A model generated the notes under the pieces. It was not told where the DNA came from, made no database searches, and was given only the letters and a program-made list of their open reading frames with translations. From contig JAJYAF010000067.1 in NCBI GenBank assembly GCA_021779655.1, forward strand, positions 1 to 8,911: a stretch of 8,911 nt of DNA. The letters are read 5' to 3'. Within the stretch, counting starts at the first letter, position 1, and each line of letters starts with the position of its first letter. Of this stretch, positions 6,221 to 8,911 are shown piece after piece. This DNA comes from Pseudomonadota bacterium (GTDB lineage: Bacteria > Pseudomonadota > Alphaproteobacteria > Acetobacterales > Acetobacteraceae). The position numbers and the translations under genes are program-made.

Positions 6221-7399
6221 ATGGCAGAGAAGTTCGAAACCCGGCTGACGCAAACCGGGCGCGCGAGCGTTAAGGCCCACGGCTATGTCAACCCCAAGCT
6301 CGTCCGCGGCTCCACCGTGCTTTATCCCGATGTCGCCACCAAACAGGCCTTGGGGTCGCGCCGGCTGGAGCAGGTCGAGCTTTACGGCCTGTACGGCACC
6401 GAAACGCATTTCGCATTGGAGCGCGCGATTGCGGAAATCGAGGGGGGCAGCCATTGCCAGATCGTCGGCTCCGGCCTTGCCGCCTGCACCACGCCGCTGC
6501 TCGCCTATCTCAAGGCTGGCGATCATCTGCTGCTGCCGGATTCGGTTTACGGCCCGACCCGGCATTTTGCCGATACCACGCTGGCGCGCTTCGGCGTTGC
6601 CAGCAGCTATTACAACCCGCTGGCGGGCGAGCGCGAATTGGCGGCGCTGCTGCGGCCGGATACGAGGGTGATATTCGCCGAAAGCCCCGGCAGCCACACC
6701 TTCGAGGTCCAGGATGTTCCGATGCTGGCGCGGCTTGCCCGCGCGCATGGCGCGAAGCTGTTCATGGACAATACCTGGGGCATCCATCACTTCCAGCCCT
6801 TCACGCATGGCGTGGATGTCTCCATCCAGGCGCTGACCAAATATGTCGGCGGGCATTCCGATCTCATTCTCGGCGCGGTCACGGTGAACAGCGAATCGGA
6901 TTGGGCATGGCTGCGCAAGGGGGCGCTCGAACTCGGGCAGTATGCCTCTCCGGATGATTGCTGGCTGGCGCTGCGCGGGCTGCGGACGCTCGCCGTGCGG
7001 CTCAAGGCGCAATATGCCGCCGGCATCGAGATCGCCCGCTGGTTCGCGGCCCGCGACGAAGTCGCGCGGGTGCTGCACCCTGCCCTGCCCTCCTGCCCCG
7101 GGCATGAATTTTTCAAGCGCGACTTCACCGGCGGCAGCGGGCTGTTCGGCGTCGTGTTCAAGCCGCAATACCCGTTGACCGCGCTGGTGGCGATGATCGA
7201 TTCCCTGCGGCTCTTCGGTATCGGCGCGAGCTGGGGCGGTTATGAAAGCCTGGTGCTGCCAACCGCTCAAAGCATTACCCGCACCGCCGGAACCGGCATG
7301 TTCGGCGGCGAGATCGCCCGCTTCCATATCGGCCTTGAAAACCCGGCCGACCTGATCGCCGATCTGGAACAGGGACTGGCGGTTTTGCGGGCTGCATGA
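6221..7399 (+). CDS. metC: Cystathionine beta-lyase
   Basis: A 392-residue PLP enzyme of the Cys/Met metabolism family. It splits cystathionine into homocysteine, pyruvate and ammonia in methionine synthesis, and can also break down cysteine-type substrates. Key residues are visible: YGLYGTETHFALE (55-67), Tyr110 in DSVYGPTR (cofactor stacking), Asp183 in FMDNTWG (pairs with the pyridine nitrogen), Lys207 in ALTKYVGGHSD (Schiff base), SWGGYESL (337-344, typical of beta-lyases), and Arg367 before FHIGLE (carboxylate binding). Its length matches MetC (about 390-400). The ATG immediately follows the sulfurtransferase stop, with GAGG (6212-6215) 5 bases before it. Its stop overlaps the next gene as ATGA. 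Pairing with a sulfurtransferase points to sulfur amino acid metabolism. Confidence 0.94.
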   Translation: MAEKFETRLTQTGRASVKAHGYVNPKLVRGSTVLYPDVATKQALGSRRLEQVELYGLYGTETHFALERAIAEIEGGSHCQIVGSGLAACTTPLLAYLKAGDHLLLPDSVYGPTRHFADTTLARFGVASSYYNPLAGERELAALLRPDTRVIFAESPGSHTFEVQDVPMLARLARAHGAKLFMDNTWGIHHFQPFTHGVDVSIQALTKYVGGHSDLILGAVTVNSESDWAWLRKGALELGQYASPDDCWLALRGLRTLAVRLKAQYAAGIEIARWFAARDEVARVLHPALPSCPGHEFFKRDFTGGSGLFGVVFKPQYPLTALVAMIDSLRLFGIGASWGGYESLVLPTAQSITRTAGTGMFGGEIARFHIGLENPADLIADLEQGLAVLRAA

Positions 7400-8670
7400 A
7401 TCCGCTCCAAATTCCGCCGCTGCTCGCCGGATTCATCGAAACCGTCATGCTGGCTTTCGTCATCGGGCTGGAATTGCATGCCTACCGGCACCGCAATCTG
7501 GCGGCCGGCGCGCCTGTCGATCTCGGCTTCGGCACCACCCGCACCATTACCCTGGTCGCCACCGCCGGTTTCGTGCTCTGGAGCATCGCGCCGGTTGTTC
7601 CGTATTGCGTCGGGCTCGCTGTGATGGGGCTGCTGTTCGCGCTGGACTACCGCAAGAAACTTGAGCGCGGCGACGCCTCGCTGCTCATAAGCCTCGTCGG
7701 CATCCTGGCCTTTGTGCTCGGCCCCTTCGTGCTGACGGTGCCGGCTCCGGTATCGGCGGCGCTGGCGGTGGTGATTCTTCTGGCGCTGGGCGGACAGGAC
7801 TGGATCAGGAATTTCTCCGACGCCTTTCCGGCTCAGGAAGGCGTCACGCTCGCGGAATTCCTGATCCTGGCCGTCTTGATCCTGCCATTGCTGCCAGCCA
7901 CGGATATCCTGGGTTTGGCCGGTGTCACCTACACCAAAGTATGGATGGCCGTGCTGGTGGTCTCCGGGATTTCCTATCTCGGCTATCTCGCTCACCGCTA
8001 CCTGTTTCCCCGCGCCGGCGCGCTGCTTACCGGCGCGCTTGGCGGGCTGTATTCCAGCACGGCCGCCACCGTGGTTCTTGCCCGTTCCGCCAGGACGGCA
8101 CCGGAACATGCGGCGCTGGCGCCTGCCGCGGTGGTGATTGCGTCGGCCATGATGTATGCGCGCCTGCTGGCGGTCATCGCGCTGCTCGGCCATGCCGATG
8201 CGGCGCTTGCATTGCTGCCGCCGTTCGGCGGCTTCTGCATCGCCTCGCTCGCCTTTGCCTTTCTGCTGGCACGCCGGGCAAAGCCGCAAGCGACAGCGGC
8301 GGCGCATCCGCCGGTTGCGAGTAATCCGCTGGATTTGCCGATCGCCTTCGTCTTCGCCGGATTTTTCGTGGGTTTCGCCGCGCTGACGCAGTTCGTCACC
8401 GGACATTTCGGCGCTGGCGGCTTGCGGGTTTTGAGCTTCGTCGTGGGCTTTTCCGATATCGACCCGTTCATCCTCTCATTGCTCACCGGAAAATTCATGG
8501 TCACCAGGGCGGGGATCGTTACCGCCATTCTGATTGCCAGCGGCAGCAACAATCTTCTCAAGGCCGGCTATGCGATGATCCTCTCGCGGCAGCGCACGAT
8601 GCTGGCGCCGGCCTGCTGGCTCATGGTCACACTGCTTCTCTCGCTCATCTACGCTTCCTTCCTGGAGTGA
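7396..8670 (+). CDS. MgtC/SapB and DUF4010 family membrane protein
   Basis: A 424-residue polytopic inner-membrane protein with roughly 11-13 hydrophobic segments. The N-terminal part resembles the MgtC/SapB domain: FVIGLELHAYRHR (21-33), GFGTTRTITLVATAGF (44-59), and DYRKKL (84-89) after a membrane segment. The C-terminal half carries DUF4010 hallmarks: GALGGLYSSTAATVVLARS (213-231), SNPLDLPIAFVFAGFF (309-324) and GFSDIDPFILSLL (351-363). Proteins of this architecture have no firm function; relatives of MgtC are linked to magnesium stress, but the MgtC/DUF4010 type should not be assumed to transport Mg. It overlaps metC by 4 bases (ATGA) and lies 3 bases before glpK, so it is transcribed in the same unit, though no functional link to sulfur metabolism is evident. 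Confidence 0.85.
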   Translation: MNPLQIPPLLAGFIETVMLAFVIGLELHAYRHRNLAAGAPVDLGFGTTRTITLVATAGFVLWSIAPVVPYCVGLAVMGLLFALDYRKKLERGDASLLISLVGILAFVLGPFVLTVPAPVSAALAVVILLALGGQDWIRNFSDAFPAQEGVTLAEFLILAVLILPLLPATDILGLAGVTYTKVWMAVLVVSGISYLGYLAHRYLFPRAGALLTGALGGLYSSTAATVVLARSARTAPEHAALAPAAVVIASAMMYARLLAVIALLGHADAALALLPPFGGFCIASLAFAFLLARRAKPQATAAAHPPVASNPLDLPIAFVFAGFFVGFAALTQFVTGHFGAGGLRVLSFVVGFSDIDPFILSLLTGKFMVTRAGIVTAILIASGSNNLLKAGYAMILSRQRTMLAPACWLMVTLLLSLIYASFLE

Positions 8671-8673
8671 CGC

Positions 8674-8733
8674 ATGGCGAAATATATCGGCGCGATCGAT
8701 CAGGGAACCACGAGTACGCGGTTCATCCTCTTC
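8674..8733 (+). pseudogene. glpK: Glycerol kinase, 5' fragment interrupted by an IS
   Basis: Only the first 20 codons are glycerol kinase: MAKYIGAIDQGTTSTRFILF, which contains the DQGTTSTR phosphate-binding motif of the FGGY kinase family. Intact enzymes (about 500 residues) continue with an Asp (FD), but here the match ends at base 8733, exactly where an IS66-type end begins. The chimeric frame runs 31 more codons into the element and stops at TGA 8827-8829, giving a 51-residue product with no chance of kinase activity. The start is well supported by GGAG (8664-8667), 6 bases upstream, just inside the end of the DUF4010 gene. The rest of glpK presumably lies beyond the element, outside the window. 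Glycerol phosphorylation would be lost unless another copy exists. Confidence 0.85.
8726..8733. other. Predicted 8-bp target-site duplication, left copy
   Basis: IS66-family elements usually duplicate 8 bp of target on insertion. The 8 bases before the element are TCCTCTTC, the last glpK-like bases. The matching copy should flank the right end, outside the window, so this is a prediction. Confidence 0.4.
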
Positions 8734-8911
8734 GTAAGCGTCGCGGCGCCGGCACGGCGTTGTTTGGTTGACACATGCGAAACCGAGGGACGGCTTCAGA
8801 AATACTCACGCTGTTTGCTGACGGAATGATCCTACGCCGATCAAAATCCAGAGCAGTTAGTTTTTGAGTACCAAGTCTATGCTCTCAGGTGGCAAGGTTA
8901 CAGTTCTGGTG
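8734..8911 (+). mobile_element. IS66-family insertion sequence, left end (partial)
   Basis: Glycerol kinase similarity ends abruptly at 8733 and the next bases are GTAAGCGTCGCGGCG, matching the GTAAGCG outer end typical of IS66-family inverted repeats. The following 178 bases are less GC-rich than the host genes and encode no host-like protein, consistent with the non-coding leader of an IS before tnpA. A TTGACA hexamer lies at 8768-8773 on the plus strand, a possible -35 box, but no good -10 box is spaced correctly after it. The right end, the tnpB and tnpC genes and the second inverted repeat are all outside the window. The family call rests on the terminal sequence alone. Confidence 0.65.
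8879..8911 (+). CDS. tnpA: Possible start of IS66 tnpA (cut by window end)
   Basis: From ATG 8879 the frame reads MLSGGKVTVLV to the window end. IS66 TnpA proteins often begin with a short leader ending in a VxVL(T/V)G-type motif just before the RRRRW helix-turn-helix region, so this would fit, but eleven residues are too few for a firm call. TTG 8864 in the same frame is an alternative start; the frame is closed by TAG at 8858-8860. No strong ribosome binding site is visible. Confidence 0.3.
   Translation, partial: MLSGGKVTVLV

Noticed and set aside
5777..7327. Long minus-strand frame of 516 codons opposite sseA and metC
   Set aside because: It is the antisense shadow of two genes with intact catalytic motifs, caused by high GC content; its translation has no domain-like pattern.
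8734..8911. Minus-strand frame with LPPES and LLWILIGVGSFRQQ, resembling the N-terminal part of IS4-type transposases
   Set aside because: The frame is broken by TAA and TGA within 40 codons, would run into glpK almost at once, and the GTAAGCG end fits an IS66-family terminus much better.

Overview
This window is high-GC chromosomal DNA. Its closest-looking relatives are Alphaproteobacteria, possibly the Acetobacteraceae. I judge this from the L33 sequence style, the RNase R / S41 protease / rpmG neighbourhood, GC-rich codon choice and heavily overlapping genes. The genus cannot be fixed from the sequence alone. Most of the window is ordinary core and metabolic gene content. The clear exception is the right edge, where an insertion sequence has broken a glycerol kinase gene.

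Left block (1-3077, + strand): the 3' part of an RNase R gene enters from the left. It overlaps by 4 bases a secreted S41/C-terminal-processing protease that starts with TTG. After about 67 bases comes rpmG (ribosomal protein L33), which has a possible promoter of its own and is closed by a clear hairpin-plus-T terminator. This block is RNA turnover, envelope proteolysis and translation.

Middle block (3078-4397): a poorly coding stretch. It holds degenerate ~16-bp GC-rich repeats, a possible small proline-rich protein with a good ribosome binding site, a 234-base stretch with no convincing gene, and a lone UPF0102/YraN nuclease-fold gene on the minus strand. An AT-rich divergent intergenic region follows, with two adjacent perfect inverted repeats just upstream of a regulator gene.

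Right block (4398-8733, + strand): a tightly packed operon-like run whose gene junctions overlap or abut. The order is an XRE-type regulator, a two-domain 3-mercaptopyruvate sulfurtransferase (CGSGVTA active site), cystathionine beta-lyase, an MgtC/SapB-DUF4010 membrane protein, and the start of glpK. The regulator, sulfurtransferase and lyase probably form a sulfur amino acid module: the lyase releases homocysteine, pyruvate and ammonia from cystathionine, and the sulfurtransferase handles sulfur from 3-mercaptopyruvate. The regulator plausibly senses a related metabolite, but that is inference.

Right edge (8734-8911): glpK reads correctly for exactly 20 codons and then stops matching at GTAAGCG, the typical outer end of IS66-family insertion sequences. 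The rest of the window looks like the left end of that element, with perhaps the first codons of its tnpA. I did not find a convincing undescribed system. The most useful second looks are the glpK/IS junction, the repeats before the proline-rich ORF, the paired hairpins before the regulator, and an apparent low-GC linker insertion in the sulfurtransferase.
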